DNA of 40,021 bases, taken from positions 1 to 40,021 of the forward strand of contig SXND01000208.1 of NCBI GenBank assembly GCA_005777235.1. Direction: 5' to 3'. The notes below the pieces were generated by a model that had not been told where the DNA came from, did no database searches, and was given only the letters and a program-made list of their open reading frames with translations. The DNA is from Pseudomonadota bacterium (GTDB lineage: Bacteria > Tectomicrobia > Entotheonellia > Entotheonellales > Entotheonellaceae). Positions 16,874 to 24,776 of the stretch are shown one piece after another. How positions within the stretch are numbered: position 1 is the stretch's first letter; each line of letters opens with the position of its first letter. Both the position numbers and the translations under genes were made by a program.

Positions 16874-18046
16874 TCAGGCCGCTGTGGTCTGCCGACGCCA
16901 GCGGTGTAGCGCCCCTTCCCACAGCCAGGCGACCTCCCATGGCGAGGCATCACGTGCCACCCGCCGCATGCAGAGCAGTGTCAGGGCGCTCATGCACACA
17001 TTGGGGCACCAGGCAGCAAACACGGCAGGAAAGAACGAGAATTTGTCCGTGAGGGCATCACTGGCCGTGAGAAAAATGTAATAGAGAAAGATGGCGCCCA
17101 GCCCAAACACATAGCCTGACGAACGTCCGGCCTTCGGCTGGACGACCCCCAGCACCGGACCCAAGATGGCAAAAATCATGGAGGCAAAGGGCAGGGCAAA
17201 GAGTTTATGCCAGTAGAGTTCGAGATCGTGCGCGCTCTGGCCAAGGGCCTGACGACGCGCCATCTCCGCACGAAATTCCGTCGGGTACAGCTCCCGCGGT
17301 CGGCTGGCCTCCCGTGCTTGACGCGCCAGGCGCGTGTCGAGATCTAAACTGACATCATACTGACCAAATTGGAGGACGGCATAGCGTTTGTAGGGTGGAG
17401 AGACGCGGTGGATGGTCCCCCGTTCGAGGTGTAAGAGCACACGCAACGCTTCGGGCTGTGTCTCTAACGTGCCAACCTCGGCAGTAATCACCTGGGAGAC
17501 ATTGGTCCTAGTATCTGCAATGAAAATGCCTTCAAGACGTTGTGCCTCCGGCACGGTGCGCTCGACATAAAGCACCAAGCCTTTGAACGCCTCGTTAAAG
17601 GTGCGGGGCTGCAGATGATAGTAGGCTCGTTCACGGGCCACCTCGAAAAACAGGCTCTGCAGGCCTTGAAATCCCCACGGGGCGACATACATCAGCACCA
17701 CGCTCGACAGGGCGTAGACCACCATGCCCGCCGCGATGAGGGGGGCGAGCATACGATAAAAGCTCACGCCAGCCGCTTTGAACACGACATATTCACTATC
17801 CATCGATAAGCGGTTGAGGGTTAACGTGCAGCCAATGAGAAAGGCAATGGGCAGCGTCAAACTGCTCACCGTAGGCAGCGTATAACACAACAAGCGGGCC
17901 GACGTCAGCAGATCGAGATGATTGCGTAAAATCAAACTCGTCAGCCACAGCAGCTTATCGACAAAGAGCACCGCCGTGGCCACGGCCCGTGCGAGGAGGA
18001 AGGCGGGGAGGAGTTCGCGCAGTAGATAGCGATCGAGCAGCCACAT
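16874..18046 (-). CDS. LptF/LptG-family lipopolysaccharide export permease (LptF-like)
   Basis: A permease of the Lpt ABC transporter that extracts lipopolysaccharide from the inner membrane and passes it to the periplasmic bridge. The 390-residue protein begins LLDRYLLRELLPAFLLA, has paired N-terminal helices, the coupling segment RLSMDSEYVVFKAAGVS, a central periplasmic beta-jellyroll (about residues 130-260) and C-terminal helices with LPFASMIFAILGPVLGV and the SSGYVFGLG stretch. The frame is open far upstream, but the ATG at 18046 follows GGGAG and starts the conserved helix. LptF and LptG normally occur as neighbouring genes; only one is here, so the partner must be elsewhere. It is divergent from the response-regulator gene. 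Confidence 0.88.
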   Translation of the reverse strand: MWLLDRYLLRELLPAFLLARAVATAVLFVDKLLWLTSLILRNHLDLLTSARLLCYTLPTVSSLTLPIAFLIGCTLTLNRLSMDSEYVVFKAAGVSFYRMLAPLIAAGMVVYALSSVVLMYVAPWGFQGLQSLFFEVARERAYYHLQPRTFNEAFKGLVLYVERTVPEAQRLEGIFIADTRTNVSQVITAEVGTLETQPEALRVLLHLERGTIHRVSPPYKRYAVLQFGQYDVSLDLDTRLARQAREASRPRELYPTEFRAEMARRQALGQSAHDLELYWHKLFALPFASMIFAILGPVLGVVQPKAGRSSGYVFGLGAIFLYYIFLTASDALTDKFSFFPAVFAAWCPNVCMSALTLLCMRRVARDASPWEVAWLWEGALHRWRRQTTAA

Positions 18047-18064
18047 CACCAAAATCTCCCGACA

Positions 18065-18088
18065 AGCTCCGCCCTGCCGGGCGGAGTT
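18065..18088. promoter_or_regulatory. Hairpin in the leader of the LptF-like gene
   Basis: CTCCGCCC (18067-18074) pairs perfectly with GGGCGGAG (18079-18086) around a TGCC loop, with two more weak pairs at the base. It ends about 20 nt before the lptF-like ATG. It may influence translation or act on both divergent transcripts. A nearby TGTAA/TTACA pair (18112-18128) could be an operator, but nothing confirms it. Confidence 0.35.
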
Positions 18089-18283
18089 ACGGACGGCTTG
18101 ATTGTCTCTACTGTAACGTTGTATTACAATAGGCTCACTGTCGCGCCCGGCATCGTCTGGGCTGTGCAGGGGGCACTCGATGTGCGGGGAGTCCCGGGAA
18201 GGATTATACGCTGGCGCCGTGACGCTGTCTGCGGCAGATGTCTGGCGGAGGTTAGCGCTGCTCCGGCACGCGAAAGGCTCAGC

Positions 18284-19162
18284 ATGGCCACGAAATTGCT
18301 GCTCGTGGAAGATAGTCTCTCCATTCAAACTATTGTGGAGACCACGTTTGCCCGTGAGGGTTTTGACGTGTCGGTCGTCAGCGATGCCTTGGATGGTTTG
18401 CAGAAAGTCCATACCATCCACCCCGACATTGTGCTGGCGGACGCCTCCATGCCCGGAATTGACGGTTTTCAGTTGTGTCAGCGCATTCGTCAAAGCGCCA
18501 ATGGTCGGGATGTCCCCGTCGTCCTCTTGACCAGTGGTTTTGCCGCCTATGATGAAGCGAAAGGCGCCCGCTCCGGGGTGACCACCTATCTCGCCAAGCC
18601 TTTTGAACCGCGTGTGCTTCTCGATTTGGTGAAGCAACTGGTGGTCGCGACGCCACCCCCAGCCTTCCCCACGCCGGACATAACGGTGGCAACGCTGCGC
18701 CCGCGTCCCGATGAGCGCACCGCCCAGGCAGAGCCCACGGCGGTGTCCCCACGTGGCGCCCCTGTGCCTCTCGCGGACCCCCTGGAGGCCGTGTGGCCTG
18801 AGCCCGCTGGTCTGGCGGATTTTTCCGGTCTGGCGCCATGGGATGAGACGTCGCCCCTCTCTGGCGCAGAGACCACACCGCTGGTGTTGCCGCTGCCGCC
18901 TCCGCTGCCCACCCCACCGGAGGAGCCCATGGCCGCCACGCTTGATGGCCTCGCGCACACGCTGGGGAGGCATCTCCTGCAGCACCTGCAAGCGACCCTC
19001 GAAGCGCAGATGACCACCGTGTGTGCCCAGCTCATCCCGCAGATGGTGGCCACAGTACGTGAGGTCGCCCAGGCCACCATGCCTGCCTTGCTTACCGTGT
19101 TATTACAACAAGAGATTGAGAAGCTGAAACACGCCGCTGAGCACGACCACCATGGAGACTAA
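18284..19162 (+). CDS. Response regulator with receiver domain and helical C-terminal extension
   Basis: A 292-residue protein with an N-terminal CheY-like receiver (residues 1-120): acidic pair E9/D10, phospho-acceptor Asp53 in LADASMPG, Thr83 and Lys105 in AKPFEP are all in place, so it should be phosphorylatable. A Pro-rich linker of about 90 residues follows, then a helical tail (about 215-285) with repeated Gln/Thr/Val/Met pattern and the ending LLTVLLQQEIEKLKHA. Such tails occur on response regulators of deltaproteobacteria, but I know no function for them. There is no DNA-binding or enzymatic output domain and no histidine kinase nearby. The ATG at 18284 has AAAGG upstream. It overlaps birA by 11 bp, implying co-translation with birA and coaX. 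Confidence 0.8.
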   Translation: MATKLLLVEDSLSIQTIVETTFAREGFDVSVVSDALDGLQKVHTIHPDIVLADASMPGIDGFQLCQRIRQSANGRDVPVVLLTSGFAAYDEAKGARSGVTTYLAKPFEPRVLLDLVKQLVVATPPPAFPTPDITVATLRPRPDERTAQAEPTAVSPRGAPVPLADPLEAVWPEPAGLADFSGLAPWDETSPLSGAETTPLVLPLPPPLPTPPEEPMAATLDGLAHTLGRHLLQHLQATLEAQMTTVCAQLIPQMVATVREVAQATMPALLTVLLQQEIEKLKHAAEHDHHGD

Positions 19163-19958
19163 GCCGCAGGCAGATGCCTTAGAGCCGTCGGCGCTCCAGC
19201 AGTTACTGACGACGCACACGTTTGGGCGCGTCCTGCAGGTCTGGCCGTCGGCCACCTCCACCAACGATCTCGTGAAGACGCTCGCCCAGGATGGCGCACC
19301 AGAAGGCACGGTAGTCATTGCCGACCACCAAACCAACGGACGTGGACGCCAAGGCCGCACCTTTGCCTCACCTGCTGGCGTGGGGATTTATCTCTCGCTG
19401 CTCCTCCGTCCGCAGATCGACATGGCGCGCCTCCCGCAACTTACGTTAGTGAGTGCTGTCGCTACCGCGCAGGCTCTGACGGCCTATAGCGCCCTCCCGG
19501 TACAGCTGAAATGGCCGAACGATGTTGAGGTGTATGGCAAAAAAGTCGCCGGCATCTTGTGCGAAGCGGCGGTGAGTCCATCGACGGCTACCCTGGCGAT
19601 CATTGGGATCGGGATCAACGTCAACACGGCCCTGGAGGACTTCCCACTGGAGTTACAGCCGTTCGTGACATCGCTGGCCCTCGCGGCAGGGCATTCCTGG
19701 AGCCGGGCGCCGCTCATTGCGCTGCTTCTGGCACATCTCGAACGACTCTATACGCTTTTTCAGCAGGGCCACATGGCGACCATACTCGCACAATGGTTGC
19801 ACTATGGACCGATTGTGGGGCGCCGGGTGCGTTTTACCCAGGACACGCGCGCTCTCACGGGCATCGTGGCGGGCCTTGACGAGGATGGGGCGTTACGTGT
19901 CCATGACCCGGCTGGCACCCTGTACCGACTGGTGGCGGGCGAAGTCGTCTTTCTCTGA
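19152..19958 (+). CDS. birA: Biotin-[acetyl-CoA-carboxylase] ligase
   Basis: BirA activates biotin as biotinyl-AMP and attaches it to the carboxyl-carrier lysine. The 268-residue protein has GRGRQGR at residues 63-69 (biotinyl-AMP binding loop), KWPNDV at 120-125 and the catalytic KKVAGILCE region from residue 130, then the small C-terminal SH3-like domain. The N-terminal helix-turn-helix of E. coli BirA is missing, so this is a group I ligase without direct repressor function. It overlaps the response-regulator gene and is 11 bp ahead of coaX; birA-coaX is a common pair. Confidence 0.95.
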   Translation: METKPQADALEPSALQQLLTTHTFGRVLQVWPSATSTNDLVKTLAQDGAPEGTVVIADHQTNGRGRQGRTFASPAGVGIYLSLLLRPQIDMARLPQLTLVSAVATAQALTAYSALPVQLKWPNDVEVYGKKVAGILCEAAVSPSTATLAIIGIGINVNTALEDFPLELQPFVTSLALAAGHSWSRAPLIALLLAHLERLYTLFQQGHMATILAQWLHYGPIVGRRVRFTQDTRALTGIVAGLDEDGALRVHDPAGTLYRLVAGEVVFL

Positions 19959-19969
19959 AGGATGCAGAC

Positions 19970-20755
19970 ATGTTATTAGTGATTGATGTCGGTAATACCA
20001 ACACCGTGATGGGGGTCTACGACCAGGATCGCCTGATCACCCACTGGCGGCTGGCGACCAGTCGCCATCGCACCAGCGATGAATACGGCGTGCTGGTGCA
20101 GGGGCTCTGCGCACAGCGGCGCATTGATGCCCACGCCATCCAACACGTGGCGATCTCGTGTGTCGTTCCATCCCAGCTCTTTGCGCTCACCGAAGTGTCG
20201 CACGTCTATTTCGATTGCCAACCGCTGATTGTGGACCATGAGACGGCTGGCCTGCCCATCCATACCGACCGGCCCGAAGAGGTGGGCGCGGACCGTCTCG
20301 TCAATGCCGTGGCCGCCTACCACAAATTCCAGTGTGAATTGATCGTGGTGGATCTGGGCACCGCCACGACTTTTGATGCGGTCTCCGCCGCGGGGGCGTA
20401 CCTAGGAGGCGCTATCTCCCCAGGCATTACGATCTCGATTGAGGCGCTCGCGCAGCATGCCTCCAAGCTCTCGCGGGTGGAGTTTGCCAACCCTGGCTCG
20501 GTCATCGGCAAGCACACGGTCCATGCCATGCAATCCGGCATCTATTTTGGCTATGTTGGGCTCGTCGATAGCATCGTGACGCGTATGCGTACGGAAATGG
20601 ACGGAACGCCACTGGTCGTCGCCACGGGCGGTCTGGCCCCGCTTATTGCCGAGGCCTCGACGACGGTGCAAAAAATTGAGCCCTACCTCACGCTCGAAGG
20701 GTTGAAGGTCGTCTTTGATCACTATACCGCTCGGCACAATCCTGTCCACACCTAA
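19970..20755 (+). CDS. coaX: Type III pantothenate kinase
   Basis: CoaX phosphorylates pantothenate, the first committed step of CoA synthesis; unlike CoaA it is not feedback-inhibited by CoA in characterised cases. The 261-residue protein belongs to the ASKHA fold: DVGNTNTVMGVY at the N-terminus is the phosphate loop, GADRLVNAVAAY and DLGTATTFD are the catalytic and second phosphate motifs, and GGAISPGI and VATGGLAPLI complete the set. AAGGA lies eight bases before the ATG. It is the last gene of the response regulator-birA-coaX run and is convergent with the mutase gene. Confidence 0.96.
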   Translation: MLLVIDVGNTNTVMGVYDQDRLITHWRLATSRHRTSDEYGVLVQGLCAQRRIDAHAIQHVAISCVVPSQLFALTEVSHVYFDCQPLIVDHETAGLPIHTDRPEEVGADRLVNAVAAYHKFQCELIVVDLGTATTFDAVSAAGAYLGGAISPGITISIEALAQHASKLSRVEFANPGSVIGKHTVHAMQSGIYFGYVGLVDSIVTRMRTEMDGTPLVVATGGLAPLIAEASTTVQKIEPYLTLEGLKVVFDHYTARHNPVHT

Positions 20756-20786
20756 AGCCAGCGCTTATAGGACTGAAGAGACTGTC

Positions 20787-22445
20787 TTAGAAGCGCCCCT
20801 CTTCATAGACACCCCAGACTGCCCGTAAGACATCGGAAATCTCACCGATGGTGCCATAGGCGCGCACCACATCAAGCAGGGCCGGCATGATGTTCTGCGT
20901 ACTCCGGGCCACCTCCTCCAAGGTACGCAGCCGGCTCGCAAGCAACTCCTGGTCACGCGTGCGCCGCAGGGCTTGCACCTGGGCAATCTGTTTCTCCTGG
21001 ATGTGCGGATCAATGTGCAAGATGTCGATAGGCGCCTCAGGGGTGACGAACGCATTGACCCCAACGATCGTGTCCTCATGCTTTTCAAGTCTCTTCTGCG
21101 TCTCGTAGGCTGCCAGGCCAATTTCTTGCTGGGGAAATCCACACTCGATGGCCTGGACCATGCCGCCGAGGGCATCAAGCTGCGCAAAATAGGCATAGAC
21201 TTGCTGTTCAAGCTCGTCCGTCAGCTTCTCCAGGTAATACGACCCGCCGAACGGATCAATCGTGTCAGCCACCCCGGTTTCGTGCGCGATGATTTGTTGC
21301 GTGCGTAGGGCGATGCGTGCCGCTTCCATCGTCGGGAGGGCCAGGGCTTCATCGAGAGCATTCGTATGTAACGACTGCGTCCCGCCTAACACCGCGGCCA
21401 GCGCTTGTAGAGCAACGCGTACGATGTTGTTATAGGGCTGCTGCGCGGTCAGCGTGACGCCGGCCGTTTGGGCATGGGTACGGAGAAGCAGGGAACGCGG
21501 ATTGGTGGGGTGATAGCGCCGGGCCATTTCTCGAGCCCAAATACGCCGGGCGGCACGGAATTTGGCGATTTCTTCAAAAAAATGATTATGCACATCGAAA
21601 AAGAACGACAGGCGTGGCGCAAAGGCATCGACGGGGACGCCACTGGCGACTAACTCCTCAACATACGTCAGGCCATCGTACAAGGTGAAGGCGACTTCCT
21701 GGGCGGCGGTCGCCCCGGCTTCCCGGATGTGGTAGCCACTGATACTGATGGCATTCCACTGCGGGAGATGTTCGGCACAATAGGCGATTGAGTCGCGCAC
21801 GAAGCGTAACGACGGCCGTGGGGGAAAGATCCACTCTTTTTGGGCAATGTATTCCTTGAGAATGTCGTTTTGCAGCGTGCCACGGAGCTTGGCCAGGGGG
21901 ATGCCTTGTTTTTCTGCCACGACAATATACATGGCCAGGGCGATTGCCGCCGTGGACGTGATCGTCATCGACGTGCTCACCGTGTCCAAGGGGATGCCGT
22001 CAAAGAGCACCTCCATATCGGCCAGGGAACTGACCGCTACACCACATTTGCCGACTTCGCCCGCCGCCATCGGGTGATCGGGATCATAGCCATACAACGC
22101 CGGCAGGTCAAAAGCGACGCTCAGGCCGCCGTTGCCTTGGGCCAGAAGGTATTTATAGCGCACGTTCGTCTCTTGGGCTGTTCCGAAACCTGCGAAGATG
22201 CGTGTGGTCCACAGGCGCCCGCGGTACATGGTCGGCTGGACGCCGCGTGTATAAGGCGCCACCCCAGGAAACCCGAGGCGTGCCGTGTACTCTTCGGCTG
22301 AGCACTGCGGTGGGGTACTGAGCGCGGCCCCATACGATGCCTCTAGGGTGGTGTGCGTGGCCGCCGCAGCAGACTGCAGCCCGTGGTCTGTCTGCCGTTG
22401 GTCGTGTGCTGCCTCGATTGCCTCAACAACGTGCGCTGGGGTCAT
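20787..22445 (-). CDS. Methylmalonyl-CoA-mutase-like acyl-CoA mutase, large (substrate-binding) subunit
   Basis: The 552-residue protein is the TIM-barrel substrate subunit of an adenosylcobalamin-dependent acyl-CoA mutase; family motifs include [74 protein letters not shown] and [14 protein letters not shown] [14 protein letters not shown]. It stops without the C-terminal B12-binding domain, so it must pair with a separate small subunit, as in many such enzymes; none is in the window. Methylmalonyl-CoA is the default substrate, but isobutyryl- or hydroxyisobutyryl-type acyl-CoA cannot be excluded. The loop after VAFDLP reads ALYGYD, whereas relatives I know usually have TQ or TH there. It is 18 bp behind ccmD and reads as the last gene of the ccm operon. 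Confidence 0.88.
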   Translation of the reverse strand: MTPAHVVEAIEAAHDQRQTDHGLQSAAAATHTTLEASYGAALSTPPQCSAEEYTARLGFPGVAPYTRGVQPTMYRGRLWTTRIFAGFGTAQETNVRYKYLLAQGNGGLSVAFDLPALYGYDPDHPMAAGEVGKCGVAVSSLADMEVLFDGIPLDTVSTSMTITSTAAIALAMYIVVAEKQGIPLAKLRGTLQNDILKEYIAQKEWIFPPRPSLRFVRDSIAYCAEHLPQWNAISISGYHIREAGATAAQEVAFTLYDGLTYVEELVASGVPVDAFAPRLSFFFDVHNHFFEEIAKFRAARRIWAREMARRYHPTNPRSLLLRTHAQTAGVTLTAQQPYNNIVRVALQALAAVLGGTQSLHTNALDEALALPTMEAARIALRTQQIIAHETGVADTIDPFGGSYYLEKLTDELEQQVYAYFAQLDALGGMVQAIECGFPQQEIGLAAYETQKRLEKHEDTIVGVNAFVTPEAPIDILHIDPHIQEKQIAQVQALRRTRDQELLASRLRTLEEVARSTQNIMPALLDVVRAYGTIGEISDVLRAVWGVYEEGRF

Positions 22446-22463
22446 CCCTGGATCTCCCTCTCC

Positions 22464-22613
22464 CTATTTCGTGAGCCCTCGCCCAATTTGTGCCTGCATA
22501 TCGCGGACTTCTTGCCGTAAGGCTTTGTTATGCTGCGAGATACGCACCATGTAGAGCCACAAGGCCGTCCAGATGGCCGAATACGCCACCACCACATACC
22601 AGAGATTCTTCAC
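22464..22613 (-). CDS. ccmD: CcmD-like heme exporter small membrane subunit
   Basis: A 49-residue single-pass protein: LWYVVVAYSAIWTALWLYMV as the membrane helix, then a short charged cytoplasmic tail with HNKALRQEVRDM. CcmD binds CcmABC and is needed for release of heme-loaded CcmE. The GTG at 22613 is the start because GGGAAGG precedes it and the helix begins right after; the longer frame upstream overlaps the ccmC end. Position directly after ccmC is the standard one. The sequence is too short for certainty, but hydrophobicity, size and place all agree. Confidence 0.85.
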   Translation of the reverse strand: MKNLWYVVVAYSAIWTALWLYMVRISQHNKALRQEVRDMQAQIGRGLTK

Positions 22614-22629
22614 GGAACCTTCCCTCAGA

Positions 22630-23373
22630 TTAGCGAGCCAGCATGTCGTCGATGTCATGACGCAGCACCTCAAGGTCGTAGCGACTCTGCAACGTGCTCA
22701 CGCGTTCTCGTACGAGGAGGAAAAAGAGACAGCCAAAGGCCACCACACACACCGCAAACGTCAACAGCATTTCCGGTGGCAGACCCGTCGTGCCGCCCGC
22801 CTGGATGATAATGGGCTTGGGATGTAAGGTGCGCCACTTTTCCACAGACCAGCGGATTAACGGGACATCCACAAAGCCGACAATGCCCAGGATGGCCGCC
22901 ACGCGGGCCCGTTTGGGATCTGTGGTCTCGATGCGCAGCATGAGATAGGCCACGTAAATGAGCCAGAGCACCAGCGTCAGGGTCAGCGTCGGATCCCACG
23001 ACCACCAGGTGCCCCAAATGGGGCGCGCCCAGATAGGGCCGGTAATTAACACCAAGGTGCACAACACCACCCCGAGTTCTGCCGCACTGAGCGCCACGGC
23101 ATCCCACCAGGCATCCTGACGCCACAGATAGACAATGCTGGCGAGACAGACAATACTAAAAGCGAGAAACATCGTGATCGCCGACGAGACATGAAAATAG
23201 AAGATTTTTTGGATGATACCCTGCATCTGCTCCAGAGGCGCATAGAGAAAGACCATGAGCAGCGCCGCAAGCATCAACACGTAGGTGACAACGAGATGGC
23301 ACACACGGTGGAGACAGACCGCAGCGATCACGGCACAGGCAACGACAAACGTGAGTACCCATCCTACCTGCAC
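22630..23373 (-). CDS. ccmC: Heme exporter/holo-CcmE-forming protein CcmC
   Basis: CcmC presents heme at the periplasmic face for covalent attachment to CcmE. The protein has six membrane helices and the Trp-rich WWD segment WGTWWSWDPTLT (about residues 119-130). Flanking heme-ligand His residues are present: one in FYFHVSS and one in RTLHPKP. The GTG at 23373, four bases after the ccmB stop with GAGGA upstream, is the likely start (247 residues); a TTG nine codons further up is an alternative. The C-terminal tail with a charged helix is longer than in E. coli. It lies between ccmB and ccmD. Confidence 0.94.
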   Translation of the reverse strand: MQVGWVLTFVVACAVIAAVCLHRVCHLVVTYVLMLAALLMVFLYAPLEQMQGIIQKIFYFHVSSAITMFLAFSIVCLASIVYLWRQDAWWDAVALSAAELGVVLCTLVLITGPIWARPIWGTWWSWDPTLTLTLVLWLIYVAYLMLRIETTDPKRARVAAILGIVGFVDVPLIRWSVEKWRTLHPKPIIIQAGGTTGLPPEMLLTFAVCVVAFGCLFFLLVRERVSTLQSRYDLEVLRHDIDDMLAR

Positions 23374-23377
23374 AGCA

Positions 23378-24067
23378 TCAATCCTCGACAATGTACTCAA
23401 ATACTAACAACGCTACCACCAGAAACACGAGATCAAACACCCCAAGCAGCGTCAGATAATCCGTAATGTCACGCAGGCCCTTCCCGTTGATGAGTTGGGT
23501 GGTGGCATGCACGGTCGCAATCGTGAGCGGGACGGCCACCGGGAGAAAGAGCATCGGCAACATCACCTCATAGGCTCGCACCTGGGTGACGACCATGGCA
23601 AAAAGAGTGCCGATGATACTCAGGCCCACGATCCCTAACCCAAAAACGAGGCAGAGCTCCCCGAGGCAGGCGGTGAAATCAATATGAAACCATATGCCAC
23701 ACAGCGGCACAATGCAGAGCGCCACCACCGCCAGGTAACACATCTGTGCCAAGGCTTTGGCCACGAACAACGCACTGCGGTCCGAGAGCGCGAGCAGCAC
23801 CCCTTGCAGGCTGTCTTCCTCCCGTTCCATCTGGCTGGTACGTTGTAAGCCTAACACCGTCGCCAACAACAGGGCCACCCACATAATCCCGGCGACTACT
23901 TGGCGCACGAGCTCGGGGTCTGCGCCAATCGCAAAATTAAAGACCACTAGCACCAAGACGGCAAACACGAACATTAACGTGAAGATCTCGCGTGTACGCC
24001 ACTCCGTCTGCACGTCTTTGGCCAGCAGCGCCAGGATCTGTCGGAGAAAGACTTTGCTACCCGACAT
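23378..24067 (-). CDS. ccmB: Heme exporter membrane subunit CcmB
   Basis: CcmB is the membrane partner of the CcmA ATPase; ATP hydrolysis by CcmAB releases holo-CcmE from CcmC. The 229-residue protein has six hydrophobic segments and family residues such as LLAKDVQTEWRTREIF at the start, the QRTSQMEREEDSLQGVLLAL loop and the LFLPVAVPLTIA helix. Its ATG at 24067 lies inside the last codons of ccmA, an 11-bp overlap that suggests translational coupling. The longer upstream frame is antisense-like and discarded. Confidence 0.93.
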   Translation of the reverse strand: MSGSKVFLRQILALLAKDVQTEWRTREIFTLMFVFAVLVLVVFNFAIGADPELVRQVVAGIMWVALLLATVLGLQRTSQMEREEDSLQGVLLALSDRSALFVAKALAQMCYLAVVALCIVPLCGIWFHIDFTACLGELCLVFGLGIVGLSIIGTLFAMVVTQVRAYEVMLPMLFLPVAVPLTIATVHATTQLINGKGLRDITDYLTLLGVFDLVFLVVALLVFEYIVED

Positions 24068-24767
24068 ACGTACGATACAACTGGTCAAAGCCTGGCACAT
24101 CGAGGCCGCAGGAGGGGCCACGATAGACAATGTTGCCACGACATTGAATGGCCACCTCATCATAGCCCTCGAACCCACCATGCCAATCATGCGTGCTCAG
24201 AATAATGGTGCGGGCCTCGCCGCGTAACTGCTGTAATAAGACTTGTAAGCGGTCGGTGGCATGCTTATCCAGTCCCGTATAGGGTTCGTCAAGCAGTAGC
24301 AAAGCAGGGGAATGTAAGATCGCCCGCGCAATCGCCAAACGCTGCTGCATCCCACGGGAGTAAGTTCGGACGAGCTGATGGGCCTGCGTCAGCAAATCGA
24401 CCGTATGTAAGACGTCGGTGATGCGTTCTGTCAGGCGTGGCACACCAAACAGCCGACCATAAAAACGCAAATTCTCATACGCCGTGAGATGACCATACAG
24501 GAAGGTCCGATGGGTCAGCACGCCGAGGAGGGGACGGATTTTGGCGGCGTCTCGCCTGGCATCATAGCCGGCGATCCAGACCATGCCCGCGGAAGGACGG
24601 GTCAACGTGGCGAGAATGTTTAGGAGTGTAGTCTTCCCAGCACCGTTCGGACCGAAGAGGCCAAGGGTGCAGGCACGCCTGAGTTGCAAATCAATGCCAC
24701 GCAACGCCGTCATGGGACCAAAGCGTTTGACGACCCCTTCGAGACGGACCATCACGTCTGCGCTCAC
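24057..24767 (-). CDS. ccmA: Cytochrome c biogenesis ABC ATPase CcmA
   Basis: The ATPase of the CcmABCD complex. The 236-residue protein contains Walker A GPNGAGKTT, the ABC signature as YSRGMQQRLAIARA, Walker B LLLLDEPYTGLD and the switch His in LSTHD. The GTG start at 24767 is preceded by GAGGAACAG. The order ccmA-B-C-D is canonical, with overlaps or gaps of a few bases throughout. The signature has SRGMQQR instead of SGGQ, which is common for CcmA-like ATPases of non-enteric bacteria. Confidence 0.94.
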   Translation of the reverse strand: MSADVMVRLEGVVKRFGPMTALRGIDLQLRRACTLGLFGPNGAGKTTLLNILATLTRPSAGMVWIAGYDARRDAAKIRPLLGVLTHRTFLYGHLTAYENLRFYGRLFGVPRLTERITDVLHTVDLLTQAHQLVRTYSRGMQQRLAIARAILHSPALLLLDEPYTGLDKHATDRLQVLLQQLRGEARTIILSTHDWHGGFEGYDEVAIQCRGNIVYRGPSCGLDVPGFDQLYRTYVG

Positions 24768-24776
24768 CCTGTTCCT

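Noticed and set aside
18047..18991. Apparent 315-codon N-terminal extension of the LptF-like protein
   Set aside because: It is Arg/Gly-rich, lies antisense to the response regulator gene, and the conserved fold starts at 18046 with a good ribosome site.
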